Below, piece by piece: positions 41,138-51,879 of a stretch of 64,000 bases of DNA. Each line of letters opens with the position of its first letter. Position 1 is the stretch's first letter. Under the pieces are notes generated by a model. That model worked only from the letters and a program-made list of their open reading frames with translations. It was not told the DNA's origin and searched no databases. The position numbers and the translations under genes were made by a program. The DNA is taken from assembly GCA_964016985.1 (NCBI GenBank), contig OZ024834.1:87394937-87458936 (forward strand), written 5' to 3'. The stretch is from Anodontia alba (Eukaryota; Mollusca; Bivalvia; Lucinida; Lucinidae).

Positions 41138-41409
41138 GGGGTGGTCGGGTGGTGCGAAGGTGTCGCGTATCTTATGTCACCGGGGCGTCCAACTGATATT
41201 GGCTTACAGTTGGGCAAGGCCTGTTATCCTTGTAGCAGGTAAGGGTAGAGGGGGAATGTTTTTATTTCTTCTGTTTCTTCAATTTCATTCCTGTTCCTCT
41301 TTCTTCCCTGTTCCTCTCTTTCATCGCTTCGACTATCTCTTCTATCACTCTTCTCCCTTTCTCTGGGAGACGACACAAAATGACCCACAAGGGTTGACAC
41401 ACAATCAAA
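41138..41409 (+). mobile_element. SINE-2
   Basis: As at 39140, with target duplication TCCTGTGCACCTG at 41125-41137 and 41410-41422. Confidence 0.88.
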
Positions 41410-41432
41410 TCCTGTGCACCTGCCTCTAGACA

Positions 41433-41625
41433 CATAGCAACAGATAAGGCGCTTTTTTCATCCAAAAAATGCTGATATCTTTCTTATTTCTTGACGAAAA
41501 CATATGTTGTGGGTACTCATTAGAAGTCCCTCGCCGAGGTGCTTCTAATGAGTACCCACAACGTATGTTTTCGTCGAGAAATAAGAAAAATATTATGCGG
41601 ATACCCCCTCTTATCTGTAGCTATG
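41433..41625. mobile_element. GTAC element, canonical reference copy
   Basis: CATAGCAACAGATAAGG to CTTATCTGTAGCTATG with target duplication AGACA (41428-41432, 41626-41630). Stem of about 55 bases per arm. Confidence 0.9.
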
Positions 41626-42199
41626 AGACATTCTACATACTGTACATGTATATTAGCTGCATTTTGACAGCTTCATGGAAAGTGGATACCAAAGTGACAG
41701 CTGAGAAAATTAATAGATAATTTAAATGATATAAGTATAACGTCCATAGCTTTGACAAGTGACCAAGTTACATGTAGGACAGGATAAGTTTCTGGGGACA
41801 GTCTGTCTTTTTCAGTGTAATTCTTTAGCTGTTTTTTACCCCATCCCCCCCACAGACGCATGCTTAGCAAGTTTGCAGAATTCCTGGTTGGAAGGGTTCT
41901 GTAATCTGTACCTGTTTGTCCTATCTGATATGATGACAAATTATAGCTGTTATAACTATAACCAACTCGGTGCATTGCAGTGTTCTTGCTAGTGTTTCTT
42001 TCGTTCCTTTATTCATATATGTTGCATGCATTGTACTCTTATGCCATATGTATGGCCTGAGCTTAGCCAAATAAAGTTTAGTTCTGTTCTGTTCTGTTCT
42101 GCTAGTGTATCTACCAAACAGCGCAGACCCATATCAGACTGGTCCAAAAGGATAAGCAGTAAACATCTTCTCTCATACATGGAATATGGTAAATGTCCT
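41626..42199. other. No gene recognised; TTCTG repeat
   Basis: Unique-looking sequence with a short (TTCTG)n run near 42080-42102. Short frames on both strands lack exon signals. Confidence 0.45.
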
Positions 42200-42305
42200 G
42201 TCCCTCTCTTTCATCTCCTCTACTATCTCTTCTATCTCTCTTCTCCTTTTCTCTGGGAGACGACACAAAATGACCCACAAAGGTTGACATGTCATTAAAC
42301 TCCAG
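42200..42305 (+). repeat. SINE-2 3' fragment
   Basis: CTCTTTCATCTCCTCTACTA, TCTGGGAGACGACACAAAAT, GACCCACAAAGGTTGACATG. Confidence 0.8.
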
Positions 42306-42354
42306 GCTAAATTTTGCTTTCTATGCAGTTGTTTCTTGAAATACTTAGTGGAAA

Positions 42355-42430
42355 GGCAAAAAGTGTAGACCCTGATCAGACTGCTCCTTCAGGAGCAGTC
42401 TGATCTGGGTTTGCACTGTTTGCATATGTC
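42355..42430. repeat. CAGTGT hairpin
   Basis: Centre GCTCCTTCAGGAGC, arms GTGTAGACCCTGATCAGACT and complement; like the window's first repeat. A worn GTAC arm follows at 42480-42570. Confidence 0.75.
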
Positions 42431-42729
42431 ATTTTGTCAGAAACTTTAGTGTTCGAATGTTTAGGACATTTACATACATGGCCCTTTTGAGGCTTTTCTA
42501 ATAAGTATAACAGATGTTTTTGAGGGTAAATATGAAAAAATATTAGCACTTTTTGGTTGAAAAAAAAAAAGGGTCTTACCAAGCCAATTTAGACAAGACC
42601 ATCTTGTGTGTGTTACCTGGTACAGGTTGTGTACAAACAGAGTCCTCATCGGACATGGCTATAAGCAAGCAGTTCTGTTGGATTAGTCAATTATTAAAAT
42701 CATTGTAGTCGGGAGACCCCTAAAAGGGT

Positions 42730-42910
42730 ATTTGGCAAACAGTGTAGACCCCGATCGGACGTCACAGAATGCGGCATCTGATCAGGGTCTCCACCGTTTG
42801 CAAATAGTTCAGCCATTTTTCTGTAGGAATATCTAAATCTCATAGCCTCACCTACCTAAAATTGAAATTGGTCTCTTCCAATATATAGTGTGGGGGAGTT
42901 CATTCAGTCT
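42730..42910. repeat. CAGTGT hairpin, TTAA-5-like
   Basis: GCAAACAGTGTAGACCCCGA, ACAGAATGCGGCATCTGATC, TTTGCAAATAGTTC; the right side ends CAATGGGTTAAAA. Confidence 0.55.
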
Positions 42911-42949
42911 GCAATGGGTTAAAATCGTCTAGATCCTACAATAGAACGT

Positions 42950-43373
42950 CAGGGGCATGTAGCGCCAGGTCAGGAGACAAATGGGGATAATTTAGGGATG
43001 TCTTTTTGATCTTCTATAAAATAAGGGTATGTTGAATGATGCTGATGATGATGATTTGGTTTTTTAAGTTCCTTTCAACATTACATGTTTTTATGTCAAA
43101 TTGAGACAATGGAAGGGTGATAATGAAAGGCTCTGAGCAATGAAGCGCCGTACTCCAGCAGGAATCGAACCTGGAACTTAGTGACCTGAAAATGGGAGCG
43201 CTAACCACTTGGCTGCCTGGATGCTTCAGTGGTATGTTGAGTGTACTCATTAGAATCAACATACATTTTCATGATAAAATAAGGAAATTTCCCTTTAATA
43301 TCCCTAAATATTTGTTTTCTTGAAATATGGGAAGAATTTCCTAGGGATTCAGAAATGAGTTCAAACGAGCCAT
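42950..43373. mobile_element. TACAGTCGAATC-type MITE, worn, with SINE-4
   Basis: GGGATAATTTAGGGATGTCT, GTATGTTGAGTGTACTCATT and AGTTCAAACGAGCCATC match the complete element at 57813-58204. SINE-4 and SINE-1 have inserted in it. Confidence 0.6.
43036..43230 (-). mobile_element. SINE-4, tRNA-derived
   Basis: On the minus strand AGCCAAGTGGTTAGCGCTCC (A box) and CCAGGTTCGATTCCTGC (B box), then a body and an ATC-repeat tail. Target duplication GGTATGTTGA at 43026-43035 and 43231-43240. The tRNA-like head is well preserved. Confidence 0.85.
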
Positions 43374-43382
43374 CAGGGTTGG

Positions 43383-43526
43383 TTTGTTTGTTTGTCTGTG
43401 TTGAGGTTTTACGGCCCAGTCAACCTAATGGGGTCATGTCGAGCACGGTCAGTTTACCTAACCACATGTTTACTGGGCAGGCTTAGTCCTCTAAGCGGTT
43501 AACCAGTATTGTGCACATTCTTTCGC
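43383..43526 (-). mobile_element. SINE-1, 5' truncated, reverse
   Basis: TTTGTTTGTTTGTC tail side, then TTTTACGGCCCAGTCAACC through ATTGTGCACATTCTTTCGC. Target duplication CAGGGTTGG at 43374-43382 and 43527-43535. Confidence 0.88.
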
Positions 43527-43772
43527 CAGGGTTGGAGTCATTGAAGTTTCATTGTAGTTTGCATTCATTTAAATTTTAGAACAACCCTCAGATCTGTCAC
43601 CTTACGCATATCTAAATTTAACTGTCGTAGGGTATACATTTATAGATAAATGGGATTCCCGAGTGTGTAAGTCTATCATTTTGACTTTGAAAGAATAAGG
43701 TTGAATAATTTTATATTTCTTATGTAAGTAGCAGCTCTACCTTTATAACCAACATGTATATTTGCTTCTATT

Positions 43773-44017
43773 TTAACCCTTAAACTGCCGATCACATCAA
43801 TTGTTGTCTGCTTTGTCATCTGCTTGTGATTTTAAAAGTCATTTTTGCAAACAGTGTGGAGCCAGATCAGACTGCTCCTCTAGGAGCAGTCTGATCAGGG
43901 TCCACACTGTTTGCCTGTATGCTAAAATAGGTTTGAAAAGTTTGCAAGAATATTCAACAGACGACATAAACAGATGACATTTTCAGATGCAGGTTTTCTT
44001 GGCATTTTAAGGGTTAA
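43773..44017 (-). mobile_element. TTAA-6 MITE
   Basis: TTAA edges; hairpin with centre TGCTCCTCTAGGAGCA. Inverted relative to 23415-23659, and 44018-44095 repeats that copy's flank (GTACTTAAATTGGTAATTAT). Confidence 0.85.
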
Positions 44018-44171
44018 TTGCTAGTGTACTTAAATTGGTAATTATTCCTGTTGAAATGTTTTTGACTTTGAAAGAATAAAGTTGAAATACTGATGTAATG
44101 TAATTTCTGATGTAAGCGGATGCTATAATATAGTATATGTTTGTTTTTCTTATCATGAAATATGCGCCTGG

Positions 44172-44384
44172 GCACAGCATTTCCTACTATATTGAATGTG
44201 AGCAGTGAAGATTCAGACAAGCCTGTACATCTGCGCAGTCTAATCAGAGTTCACAGGGCACTCTGTGGGTAGCCAAGGATCCAAACGGTCAAGAGGTGGA
44301 CAGTTAAGACTGATCAGCCTGTGTGTCTGTGCAGGCTGATCTGAGTCTGCTATTCGCACGTTCACTTTTGTAGGAAATGCTGTA
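44172..44384. mobile_element. MITE with ACAGCATTTCCTAC ends
   Basis: ACAGCATTTCCTAC and its complement GTAGGAAATGCTGT. Interior CTGATCAGCCTGTGTGTCTG and CAGGCTGATCTGAGTC as in 30158 and 53249. 44385-44569 holds only a worn GTAC arm near 44500. Confidence 0.75.
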
Positions 44385-44569
44385 CCCCGGAATATTTGTT
44401 AAATGATACTTATAATGTTGGGGAATTAATCCTCACGAATGATTCATAGTCCAGAAAAAGGGAATATTCAAGAAGGGAATATTCGGATTTATCTTTGCAT
44501 CTTGTGGGTACTCGTTAGAATTATCTCTCACAGAGAGTTACAGGATATGTTCTGATGTAAAATGATAAT

Positions 44570-44723
44570 AATATCCTAACCCTAAAGCGCCAATAACACT
44601 CCTCAGGAGACAATTTGCATGAAATTTCAAACTTTGTTTTCTGGGGGAAAAAGAAGAAAAATATTAAAATATATCATCTGCTGATTTTTTTTGATTTTTT
44701 TTGCCAAGCATGCTAAGCATTAA
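44570..44723 (-). mobile_element. TTAA-2-type half element
   Basis: CCTAAAGCGCCAATAACA at the left is TTAA-3-like, the rest (GGAGACAATTTGCATGAAAT, CATGCTAAGCATTAA) is TTAA-2: a hybrid or a deletion join. Confidence 0.6.
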
Positions 44724-44933
44724 CCCTTGTCATGCTGAATAAATTAAGATGCCACACCCACTTCTAATTTTCAGCCAATCAGATTACTTGATCCAGATTG
44801 TTGATATAAATTCAAATACTTAATCGCAAACAGTGCAGATCCATATCATTTGGCTTCTTCAGAAGCCAACTGATCTGGATCTACACTGTTTGCAAAGGCA
44901 GGGTATATCCGGGTTCAGCAGGACTAGGGTTAA
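44720..44933 (+). mobile_element. TTAA-1 MITE
   Basis: Shares its left TTAA with the preceding half element. Right end CAGCAGGACTAGGGTTAA. Centre TTGGCTTCTTCAGAAGCC. Confidence 0.85.
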
Positions 44934-44981
44934 GGGTTAAGAAAAAATCATCTGAAAGTTCTGCTTATGTGGCTGGAGTCC

Positions 44982-45172
44982 TAGACTGGCTCCAGTCTCC
45001 AGTGACTTATAATCCTGTTTGATAATCCACTAAAATAAAACCAGAATAATATCATGACTATAAAGGCTGGTCACTAGTGACCGGTATGATATTATTCTGG
45101 TTTTACTTTAGTGGATTATCAAACAGGATTATAAGAGAAAATATTTAGTCACTGGAGACTGGAGCCAGTCTA
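44982..45172. mobile_element. CTCCAG hairpin element
   Basis: TAGACTGGCTCCAGTCTCC to the complement ending AGTCTA; centre GGTCACTAGTGACC. Arms nearly perfect save a deletion. 45173-45395 has nothing recognised. Confidence 0.85.
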
Positions 45173-45399
45173 CTGAGTCACTACAGATTCAGAACTGCAA
45201 CATATTGGTCATTAGTCTCCGCAACCATATTCGCGCTTGATCAGTCGGCGGTGTGCAGGAACGCGAGTTTGCAGGCAGCATTTGTGTCACAATATATGGT
45301 ATCAGATTCCTGTTCCATTGACATAGTTACAATCAATGATATCATGAGAAATACAGGGTCGGGATAAATCCCTAGCTCAGAAACTAAAATACTGATCTA

Positions 45400-45520
45400 T
45401 TTTCTCATCTCTCCACAAAACTGTATCTCGTGATGTCCCATTACATTTCTCTCGATGAGATTATTTTAATGATATACCATAACATATGTTTTTGTGGAGA
45501 AAAAAAAAGGAAAAATATGT
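45400..45520. repeat. Decayed GTAC hairpin
   Basis: TTTCTCATCTCTCCACAAAA, then ATTACATTTCTCTCGATGAG, then CATAACATATGTTTTTGTGG. Confidence 0.55.
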
Positions 45521-45784
45521 GTATAATTGGCTTCTCTGGGGCCCTTGCAAAGGTAAGATTCATTCATTGGTTCTGAGTGCAATGGCAAATTGATTGATTC
45601 CACAGGAATGAATTCTCTGTGAGAAAAAACAACAACAACAACAATATTTCGGTGGAAGATATGTGTATTTTGTGAATTTTTCCCTTGCTAAAAGGATAGA
45701 ACATTATGAGCTGATTACGTATATGTTGCGCTTGTTTTTATTGAAGATGGAATATGGATTTCAAAATTTTATGGTTTAGTTCTT

Positions 45785-46215
45785 CACGTGCTGACGGTAC
45801 CACGAGCAGATGACAAGTGAGTGAAATTTTTCTTGTTTTCCCTGAAAATCATCCAAATAGTATGTAAAGGTGATGTTTTGGGTGAAACATGGAAGCCTGT
45901 TTTTAGGGAAAATAGAGAAATAATGTGTTTTTAAACGTCTTCTGCTAGCTTGTCAGCAGCGTGCTGTCGGTTAAGTGTTGTATTGGATAATTTGGATGAA
46001 TCATGTTGTATTATATTAAGTTGTGCCTGCTGAATTCAGCTACCAGCAGACGTCATTTTAAAATATGTTTCTTATCTTTACCATGAAACATGGCATGACA
46101 TTTCATTCAAATTGTCTCTTGGAGACAATTTGAATGAAATGTCAAGCCATATTTTGCGGTACAAGTGAAAAGAATGTTGTTTATTTGTCGTCTGCTAGGT
46201 TTGCCGAGGGAGTGT
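45785..46215. repeat. Two diverged TTAA-2-type hairpins
   Basis: 45785-45975 is worn (AGCAGATGACAAGTGAG). 46035-46215 has a good stem, GACATTTCATTCAAATTGTC with its exact complement, where both arms carry ATTCAAAT instead of the usual ATGCAAAT. 46216-46454 has nothing recognised. Confidence 0.7.
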
Positions 46216-46454
46216 TACAGCTAAGCTGTGCTTGTGGATATGAGCTAAGAGTGTATGGTGCTATAAACAGAATAGAGCTATAGATAAGCTGTGGATGTAG
46301 GGGTTAGTGTTTTACAACCCTTTCAATAGTATATTGGCTATTTGGAGCTGATGGTGTGTATGTGCATTAATATTTGGATAGATCAGATTCTGTGCTTTCA
46401 ATGGATCTTTCAGAGATATAACATGACTGAAAGCCACCTGTTCACTTTATGAGT

Positions 46455-46666
46455 AACACTTTGCATGCAGGGTAAAAATTTTAGCAGACAACATTTTGAA
46501 ATATTCCTCTTATTTTTCCTTGAAAATAGGATTTGACATTTCATGCAGATTGTCGCCTTAGGAGACGATTTGCAAGAGGTGTCAGATCCTATTTTCTAGA
46601 AAAAACAAGAAAAAAATATCTCAGTTTGTCAACTCCTGAATTTGTCTTTAGCATGGTAATTGTTAA
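46455..46666 (-). mobile_element. TTAA-2 MITE
   Basis: TTTGCATGCAGGGTAAAAAT, stem GGATTTGACATTTCATGCAG, right end at TTAA 46663-46666 shared with TTAA-3. Confidence 0.72.
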
Positions 46667-46872
46667 CCCTTGAAGTGCTAATCACAACTGCAGCAGACGA
46701 CTTTTTATATTTTGTTCATTTTTCAGAGACAATCAGGCTTGACATTTCATGTGAATCATCTGCCTAGCAGACAGTTCACATGAAATGCCAGGTCTCGTTT
46801 TTCTCAGAAGAATGATTGAAAAGTACTTAGGATATGGTTTGCTATAATTTTGCTTAGCTCTTTAAGGGTTCA
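46663..46872 (+). mobile_element. TTAA-3 MITE
   Basis: Left CCCTTGAAGTGCTAATCACA, stem GGCTTGACATTTCATGTGAA and complement around CTGCCTAGCAGAC, right CTCTTTAAGGG with the outer TTAA mutated. Confidence 0.8.
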
Positions 46873-47084
46873 TTCCAAATTTTACAGTGCACTTTACGGT
46901 TGCAGTGCAGATTTTATTAACCAAGTGAAGATTACACATACTGGGAAGTAAGAGATAAAAATTCCCAATATTTTTTTCATTTCTGCCACATTTTTCTTAA
47001 GAATACTTGAGTCAACAGCTAGCTAGCTACTAGTGATTGAGGTCTTCACTGTTTGTCAATCAACCATCACTTTTTATACCCGCC

Positions 47085-47400
47085 TCTTGATAGTGGCATG
47101 GACATGATAGTGGCGTGGTATTATGGTTTCATGTTGGTTGTCCATCCATCTACCTGTCCATACATCCGTCCGTATTTTAGTTTCCAGATGATGACTTGAG
47201 TAGATCAATGGATTTTCTATAGTCATTCTCATCTTCGACTGATTCAAGAAGGGCAATTGTCGGTTACTGGCAAAAATATGCGCACAAAATACTGGTTAAC
47301 TGCCTGACCTGAACAAAGTGAGTAGTTTAACTGACTAACTCAACATGACCTTCACAGTGTTTGCTAGGCTGTAAAACTCAAAATCAAATCATATCAAAAT
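47085..47400. repeat. TCCGTCCG-type repeat and worn SINE-1
   Basis: 47085-47205 has CCATCCATCTACCTGTCC and GATGATGACTTGAGTAG, related to 52600-52830. 47218-47395 follows SINE-1 (GATTCAAGAAGGGCAATTG, TACTGGTTAACTGCC) with many changes. Confidence 0.55.
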
Positions 47401-47529
47401 CTATTCATGGTTCTGCCAATATTTTTAGCAAAAAAACAAAAATGGAGCATATTTACTTCAATCCCAGATCAAGGTTGTGTTAAGGTTAAACTCAGACAAA
47501 CATAAAAAATCAGGAACTAGTTCCATAGG

Positions 47530-47930
47530 TCCAGATAAGAGGGAGTATGAGGAAAGTATTTTTCTGCAAAACCATATGTTGTAGGTACTCATTAGAAGTG
47601 CCTCAGAGAGGCACTTCTAATGAGTACTAACAACATATGTTTTTGTGGAGAAATACGAAAATATCTGCATTTTTTTTGTTGTTGTTGAAAATGAAAAAAA
47701 TAACACCTTATCGGGAGCTACCTATTTTCCCATACTTCAACATTCCAGCATAACAGCTGTCCAGAGAAGATGTGTATCCACTGAAATATTTTTTCTTCTT
47801 TCTCCGCGATAACATATGTTGTGTATACTTATTAGAATTGCCTCTCTGAGATCAAAATAATGAGTACAAACAACATGTTTCTATAGAGAATAAAGAAAAC
47901 TTCTAGTATGTTCATAGAAGAAAAGTGTTT
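47530..47930. repeat. Two GTAC hairpins
   Basis: 47530-47720 is good (centre AGTGCCTCAGAGAGGCACT). 47770-47930 is worn (GTGTATACTTATTAGAATTG, AATAATGAGTACAAACAAC). Confidence 0.75.
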
Positions 47931-48094
47931 ATATATCTGGAGTCGTGAGGAAATATAGGAGTTGCACTTGTGTGTCGTAACTGATTAATTTTACATGCAG
48001 CCAGGTGATTTGGTTACATAATTGCCCACTTGCCGCCAGGTACCGTGTAAAAGTATCTCAATGGAATTGGCTCCTGAAGCCCTGATAAGATATA

Positions 48095-48660
48095 CATAAA
48101 GCTCCAAATAATGGGTGGTATCCATATAATATTTTTCTTATTTCTCCATAATAACATATGTAGTGGGTACTCATCAGAAGTGCCTTGAAGAGGCACTTCT
48201 AATGAGTATCATATTATATGCTTTCATGGAGAAGTAAAGAAAATATCCTTTCTTTTTGATTGAAAAAGTGATAAAATACTCACGTAGATCCAAATAAGTA
48301 GGGGGGGCCATATAATATTTTTCTTACTTCTCCATGAAAACATAATGTTGTGGGTACTCATCAGAAATGCCTTGCTGAGGTGCTTCTAATGAGTACCTAC
48401 AACATGTTTTTGGTGGAGAAGTAAAGAAAATATCCTTTCTTTTTGTTTGAAGAAGTGATAAGATATACGCATAGATCCAAATAAGTAGGGGTATACATAT
48501 AATATTTTTCTTATTTCTCCATGAAATCATATGTTGTGGGTACTCATCAGAAGTGCCTCGGTGTGGCACTTCTGATGAGTACCCACAACAGATGTTTTCG
48601 TGGAGAAGTGAAGAAAATATCCTTACTTGTTGGTTGAAAAAAGTGCTCTATCTGGTACTA
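48095..48660. mobile_element. Three tandem GTAC elements
   Basis: Centred near 48190, 48375 and 48560, about 185 bases apart. Each has left flank ATATAATATTTTTCTTA and right flank GAAAATATCCTT and AAAAAGTG. They share private features (CATCAGAA for CATTAGAA; GAAGTAAAGAAAATATCC), so they arose by local tandem duplication. Confidence 0.82.
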
Positions 48661-48809
48661 TGTATGATCTTCTAAGCCAGGAAGCTGAACAAAGGAAATA
48701 CTTAACTTGTTAACCTGTAAAAATTAATTTAGTCCCTAGTCATACCTAATTTAGTCCCTAGTCATACCTGTATATGACCCTCCCAGGTCTCCACAAGCCC
48801 AGGTCCTTA

Positions 48810-48924
48810 ATCCTTAGCTTACCTGGTAAAAATTTCAGTAGCTGACATTTTGAAATATTCTTCTTACATGTATATTTTTTCCCAGAAAATAAGATTTGAC
48901 ATTTCATGCAAAATTGACGCCCTA
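48810..48924 (-). repeat. TTAA-2 first half
   Basis: CTTAGCTTACCTGGTAAAAA to ATTTCATGCAAAATTGACGC, cut by SINE-1. Confidence 0.7.
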
Positions 48925-49230
48925 GTCTCGGTGGCTCAGTTGGATGCGCTGTCTGACTGGAGACCAAGAGGACGCGGGTTCGACCCCGTTGAGGTCGGCA
49001 ACATTCTTTCGTGGAGATTGATCGTGAAATATTTTCTATGGTCATTCTCTCCCTTCTGCTGATTCAAGAAGGGCAGTTGTCAGTTTCTGGCGAAATAATG
49101 TGCACAATACTGGTTAACCGCTTAGAGGACTAAGCCTGCCCAGTAAACGTGTGGTTAGGTAAACTTACTGCGCTCGACATGACCCCATTGGGTTGACTGG
49201 GCCGTAAAACCTCAACACAAACAAACAAGG
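48925..49230 (+). mobile_element. SINE-1, full length
   Basis: tRNA-like head with A box TGGCTCAGTTGGATGCGC and B box GGGTTCGACCCCG, then GTCGGCAACATTCTTTCG, GATTCAAGAAGGGCAGTTGT, GGTTAACCGCTTAGAGGAC and tail CAACACAAACAAACAA. Best head in the window. Not a tRNA gene: no acceptor stem pairing follows. Confidence 0.9.
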
Positions 49231-49273
49231 AGAAAAATGTCAATGACTGTTTAATGGAAAAATAAAAATATTG

Positions 49274-49718
49274 CAGGCCTCCTAGCGAAACCTATAAAAC
49301 CTATAATAACCTATAATTTTGTGTCAAACCTATAAAAAGCCTGTATTTTCATGAAAAAACCTATATTTTTCACTTTTTGAACCTTCTCGCGACTCAACCC
49401 TAACTTTTCTTCACAATGCCCTACTATTTTTACTTTTTAGTCCCAAAAAAGTGATGAAAACTGTCAAGAAATTATATTTTTTTCCTTGCTCGCTTCGCTC
49501 GCTTGGACTATGTAAAATTCAGATCAACTTTATCTGAATAATTGTGGTGCAAAAATTCATCAAATATTTTTTCTTCAGTTTTAAATCTCTATGCGAGTTT
49601 GGAAGAACCTTTTTTTTAACCTATATTTTTTATTGAAAAACCTGTAAATAACCTATATTTTGAGTAAGAAGAACCTATATAAAAACCTATATTTTCAAAG
49701 TGGGCCACTAGGAGGCCT
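49274..49718. mobile_element. DNA element with CAGGCCTCCTAG ends and ACCTATA repeats
   Basis: 12-bp inverted ends CAGGCCTCCTAG/CTAGGAGGCCTG; target duplication ATATTG at 49268-49273 and 49719-49724. Both sides carry many copies of AACCTATAA or AACCTATATTTT. The middle has CTCGCTTCGCTCGCTTGG. No frame. Only copy in the window. Confidence 0.85.
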
Positions 49719-49734
49719 GATATTGTAAAATGTC

Positions 49735-49890
49735 ATTTGGTGAATGCTGGGTAAAAATTTCAGCATACAACATTTTGAAATACTTTTCATGTTTTTCCCA
49801 GAGAAAAGGATTCGGCATTTGTCTATGGAGACAATTTATATACATGTCAAAACCTATTTTATGGGACAAATTAAAAGAGGTCATTGCACT
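49735..49890 (-). repeat. TTAA-2, decayed
   Basis: ATGCTGGGTAAAAATTTCAG, GGAGACAATTTATATACATG, ACCTATTTTATGGGAC. Confidence 0.6.
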
Positions 49891-50680
49891 GGAAAACTGT
49901 TAGAAACAAACATCGAAAGGTTTTATATTGCGGTCTTTTCGATTGCGCAATTCTGATTATTGACATACGATATCTGAGTTATCTCACATGTGATTGGTTT
50001 CGAATCAGTAGGCAGAGACAATTAAGCCAGTAAATGATCTGTGATTGACTTGTCCTTTATCTGGCCAGGTACAGCTCTTGTGAAATATTGTCGGACTTTA
50101 TTTGGTGGACCTTATTTGTGCATCTTACATGAATTACTCGTGACCTGATCGGCTTGCGCAAAGTAATAGAACTGCTAACATTGTGTGTAATGAATGTCCC
50201 TCCTTGTAAGTTTGCACTATAAATAAAATAGACCCTTATTGGATGGTGCAGACTTGTCTGGATCAGCAATTTTCACGTTTTGGAACACTATGGGATTAAC
50301 TGGTAGACTCGTGAATCATAAAATAGGTACTTACTTATTAGGCAAGATGCAATGACCTAGACCAGCCTGTGCATAAAAATGTTACTAGGTCCTGTTAACG
50401 CTGTCAAACAAACTGTTGGTCATGATCGGAATAAGCGGATGTGACAGCCTGCTGCCCTATCATAGTTTTTGGCTACTTTTTGTTTGTAATTGGTAAGGTA
50501 CTTTTTTTTGATTTAATGTTGAATGACTCCCTTCCCTTGCGCAAGTGACTAGTTTGATGTTTTTTGGGCAGTCTCTGATCAAAGTATGTGGCAATGCTTC
50601 TGAAATTGGCTGCTGTTAGACAGTTGTCCTGTGTCACGTCCGCACCCTGTATTCAAATTGGGCCCCCCCCCCCAACTCCC

Positions 50681-50712
<32 letters not shown>

Positions 50713-50934
50713 ACCCCTGGCTCATGCAATAGATGTGGCAGAGCTGCTAGTAACTTATGGTGATTCTGATGAATTCCCTTTACCTGTAAGTTTTTGAACA
50801 GACAGGTCTTAGGGGGGAGAAGGAGGAGTAACAGATGTGTAGACTGATCTTTGTCTTGGTTGCTGTTTGTTTCTTATTTCCACACAACTCAAAATATTGA
50901 GACACCTTAACTCATTTTCATAAGATATGAAATA
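49891..50934. other. No gene recognised; CA microsatellite
   Basis: A poly-C then (CA)n tract at 50665-50712. The frame through it is composition-driven. Elsewhere unique-looking sequence without exon signals. Confidence 0.5.
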
Positions 50935-51180
50935 TCACTCATTTCTGATCTGATTCTGAAGCAGATGACAAATTGATGAAACTTGTATTTTTCTTATTTT
51001 ACCCCCCCCCCCCCCCAAAAAAAAAAATAGGGTCTGACATTTGATGTTAATTCTCCTATTATTGTTACTCTCCTTGCAAGACGATAAAAAAGTCCTGTCA
51101 AGCAATACTTTTTGAGAACAATATGAAAAGTCACTCCTTTCTAAACAGCTGATTTTGTCGTCTGCTCACCAAGGTTTAAA
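50935..51180. repeat. TTAA-2-type, decayed
   Basis: GAAGCAGATGACAAATTGAT, poly-C/poly-A interruption at 51002-51027, GGGTCTGACATTTGATG, then GATTTTGTCGTCTGCTC. Confidence 0.5.
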
Positions 51181-51254
51181 ATAACTAATGATTCATTCTG
51201 TCTGTAAAGTCCTTCAGACTACTTTCTTGAAATTTGAAATATAAATAATAATAC

Positions 51255-51430
51255 ATAATAAGATCAGGTAACCACATAATATTTTTCTTATTTCTTCATG
51301 AAAACATACATTGTTTGTACTCATTAGAAGTGCCTCGGTGAGGCACTTCTAATGAGTACTCACAATCTATGTTTTTGTGTGGAAATAAGAAAAATATCGG
51401 TACTTTTTTGGTTGGAAACAAAAAGCACTT
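51255..51430. mobile_element. GTAC hairpin element
   Basis: Centre AGTGCCTCGGTGAGGCACT; stem intact apart from the ATTGTTTGTAC change in the left arm. Confidence 0.8.
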
Positions 51431-51639
51431 ATCTGGAGGTTTGATAATACTGTTTGGTGAACTTGGATGGCTTGTGAATTTTATACCAGTATTTGTGTTT
51501 CAAATTGTCTCTTTATTCTGCTGCGCTTCATTAAATATTCATAGCCGCCTTTCATATTTGCAGTCATAATGCCAATCCTTTTTGCAATGCTTTGTTTATT
51601 TCTTGAACTCTCAAGCCACAGGCATCCAAGAGTCAGATA

Positions 51640-51825
51640 AGGCTAGTTTGTTTTCAACAGAAAATTGTTGATATTTTTCTTATTTTTCCACAAAAACATA
51701 TGTTGTGGGTACTCATTAGAAGCGCCTCACTGAGGCGCTTCTAATGAGTACCCACAACATATGTTTTCATGGAGAAATAAGAAAATGATTGTCCTGATAC
51801 CCTCTCTTACCTAGATCCATGTTAC
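51640..51825. mobile_element. GTAC hairpin element, GCGC variant
   Basis: Centre AGCGCCTCACTGAGGCGCT; stem nearly perfect from TTTTTCTTATTTTTCCAC. Right flank CCTCTCTTACCTAGATCCATG. Confidence 0.85.
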
Positions 51826-51879
51826 TTGAAACCACTGCGTGGTTGATTGGAGCCACGTCATGAGAATTTTCCTTGTTTC

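Noticed and set aside
41759..42298. Two + frames of 77 and 90 codons
   Set aside because: One lacks exon signals; the other enters a SINE-2 fragment.
48928..48995. tRNA gene candidates (also 27960, 43160, 62860)
   Set aside because: A- and B-box motifs are present but acceptor stems do not close. They are followed by a shared body and tail and flanked by target duplications, so they are SINE heads.
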